Shown in pieces: positions 63,301 through 64,000 of a DNA stretch of 64,000 bases. Within the stretch, counting starts at the first letter, position 1. Each line of letters opens with the position of its first letter. The notes under the pieces were generated by a model that worked only from the letters and a program-made list of their open reading frames with translations, was not told the origin of the DNA and did no database searches. The stretch lies in assembly GCF_021012875.1 (NCBI RefSeq), contig NZ_JAJMZJ010000004.1:26357-90356 (forward strand), given 5' to 3'. The stretch comes from Peptoniphilus sp. KCTC 25270. Lineage in GTDB: Bacteria > Bacillota > Clostridia > Tissierellales > Peptoniphilaceae. A program made the translations under genes and the position numbers.

Positions 63301-63702
63301 TTAAGCTTTTTCTTTATATTCCTTAATTAGTTGTTCGATTTCTTCCAATTCTTCTTTATTCATCGCTTGAGATTGAACTAAGAAAGATACAAATTTTGTC
63401 GTTTCTTTAGAGCTTGGTTTGATTCCTTCGTAGGTATTTTTCAAACGATTCAAATCGTATTCATCCTTATTGAAAGTAGGTTTGTAAGTTCTACCGTAGT
63501 TTGTCGCCGTTTTTACAATATCGTCCACCTCAATAGAATTTTTTTCCAATAAGCGGTTCAAAATAATATGAATAGAGCTTTCTTTCCACTTTTTATTCTC
63601 TGTAGAACGAATAATTTGAGAACGAGTTAAAGCTTTTCCTTCTCTCCACATCGTTTCAATAATCTGTTGTTCACTTTCCGATAAGTTAAATTTTTCATTC
63701 AT
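63301..63702 (-). CDS. BlaI/MecI/CopY-family transcriptional repressor
   Basis: A 133-residue winged-helix repressor (SESEQQIIETMWREGKALTRSQI, then the recognition helix KWKESSIHIILNRLLEKNSIE). ATG 63702 after GAGAGGTG is chosen over codons further up. It binds as a dimer to inverted TACA-type operators and is cleaved by the M56 protease downstream. Target genes likely include its own operon. Confidence 0.93.
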   Translation of the reverse strand: MNEKFNLSESEQQIIETMWREGKALTRSQIIRSTENKKWKESSIHIILNRLLEKNSIEVDDIVKTATNYGRTYKPTFNKDEYDLNRLKNTYEGIKPSSKETTKFVSFLVQSQAMNKEELEEIEQLIKEYKEKA

Positions 63703-63877
63703 TATTAACACCTCTCCCCAATAGTAATAACAATAACTTTTGTTTTCTATATTATAATGTCCTATATATTTATATTATACTATCTGATTTTTTTTTGCAA
63801 TAAAAATCCGTAAAATAGATAAATTCCTTTTAATAGAGGATTTTAATAGAATAAAATCATAAATTTTTACACAAAAA
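63703..63877. other. AT-rich promoter interval of the BlaI-like operon
   Basis: About 175 AT-rich bases without a gene. On the minus strand TATAATATAAATATATAGG (63780-63762) and the direct repeats TATATTATA (63749-63757 region and 63768-63776 region) could be promoter and operator parts, but no clean TACAnnTGTA site is visible. Confidence 0.4.
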
Positions 63878-63918
63878 AACACACACCGTCTGCTAGAGAT
63901 CAGCATGTGTTCTTTTTC
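63878..63918 (-). terminator. Terminator downstream of the 5S rRNA gene
   Basis: On the minus strand ACACATGCTG / CAGACGGTGTGT-type arms (63915-63884), imperfect, followed by TTTTTTT (63882-63876). It ends the rRNA operon. Confidence 0.7.
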
Positions 63919-63920
63919 TG

Positions 63921-64000
63921 ACTGGCGATTTCCTACTCTCCCAGGTCGTTGCCAACCAAGTACCATCGGCGTTAAGAGGCTTAACTTCTGTGTTCGGCAT
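63921..64000 (-). rRNA. rrf: 5S ribosomal RNA (3' part, truncated at the window edge)
   Basis: The minus strand contains the conserved 3' half of 5S rRNA: ATGCCGAACACAGAAGTTAA, CGCCGATGGTACTTGG and GGGAGAGTAGGAAATCGCCAG. The 5' part lies beyond 64000. The rest of an rRNA operon should follow there. Confidence 0.95.

Noticed and set aside
63703..63800. Clear BlaI operator TACAnnTGTA
   Set aside because: Only AT-rich partial symmetry is present; not enough to call a site.

Overview
The window is AT-rich, low-GC Gram-positive DNA from an anaerobe, most likely a Clostridia/Tissierellia-type member of the Bacillota. The signs are rubrerythrin and a bacterial ferritin, type III glutamine synthetase, an S-layer (SLH) surface-anchoring system, a T-box in front of tyrS, a B. 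subtilis-like yaaO-tmk-darA-holB-ricT cluster and strong AGGAGG-type ribosome binding sites. The genus cannot be fixed from the sequence alone.

Layout. 1-1120: tail of an unknown gene overlapping a HExxH metalloprotease-like protein. 1252-7740: nucleotide and nitrogen block with guaA, a divergent XRE-cupin regulator, and the minus-strand run glnN-pyrG-NUDIX. 7996-14840: a DUF937-like protein, a MATE exporter and an ABC exporter whose FtsX-type permease carries a very long extracellular coiled coil. 14956-16616: an mgtE Mg2+ transporter behind a long leader that encodes a 36-residue peptide and attenuator-like hairpins. About 17074-35104: a complete Tn916 integrative conjugative element (about 18.03 kb) with tet(M), int/xis, the regulatory genes orf7/8/9, conjugation genes orf13-orf24, oriT and both terminal imperfect inverted repeats. 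It is inserted just downstream of the D-serine ammonia-lyase gene.

35121-45371: dsdA, a YcxB-like protein, a Ugp-type ABC importer diverging from a cytoplasmic phosphodiesterase (the shared promoter region has two Pho-box-like repeats), tyrS with its T-box, a ferritin and a small unknown protein. 45444-52045: a minus-strand operon yaaO-tmk-darA-darA-like-holB-ricT-membrane hydrolase. 52213-54079: rubrerythrin, then a flavodoxin and a DUF3793 protein whose promoter is bracketed by two Fur-box-like palindromes.

54205-61843: the most striking part. A canonical cobalamin riboswitch with terminator controls two large secreted, SLH-anchored proteins. The first has an intrinsic-factor/transcobalamin-like alpha/alpha-barrel region, five Ig-like repeats and a transcobalamin-like DUF4430 domain. 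The second has another DUF4430 domain, FIVAR and G5 domains. Together they look like a cell-surface vitamin B12 capture system of Gram-positive type. 61861-63702: a BlaI/BlaR1-like repressor and sensor pair with a small secreted protein. 63921-64000: the 3' part of a 5S rRNA gene, so an rRNA operon lies just beyond the window on the minus strand.
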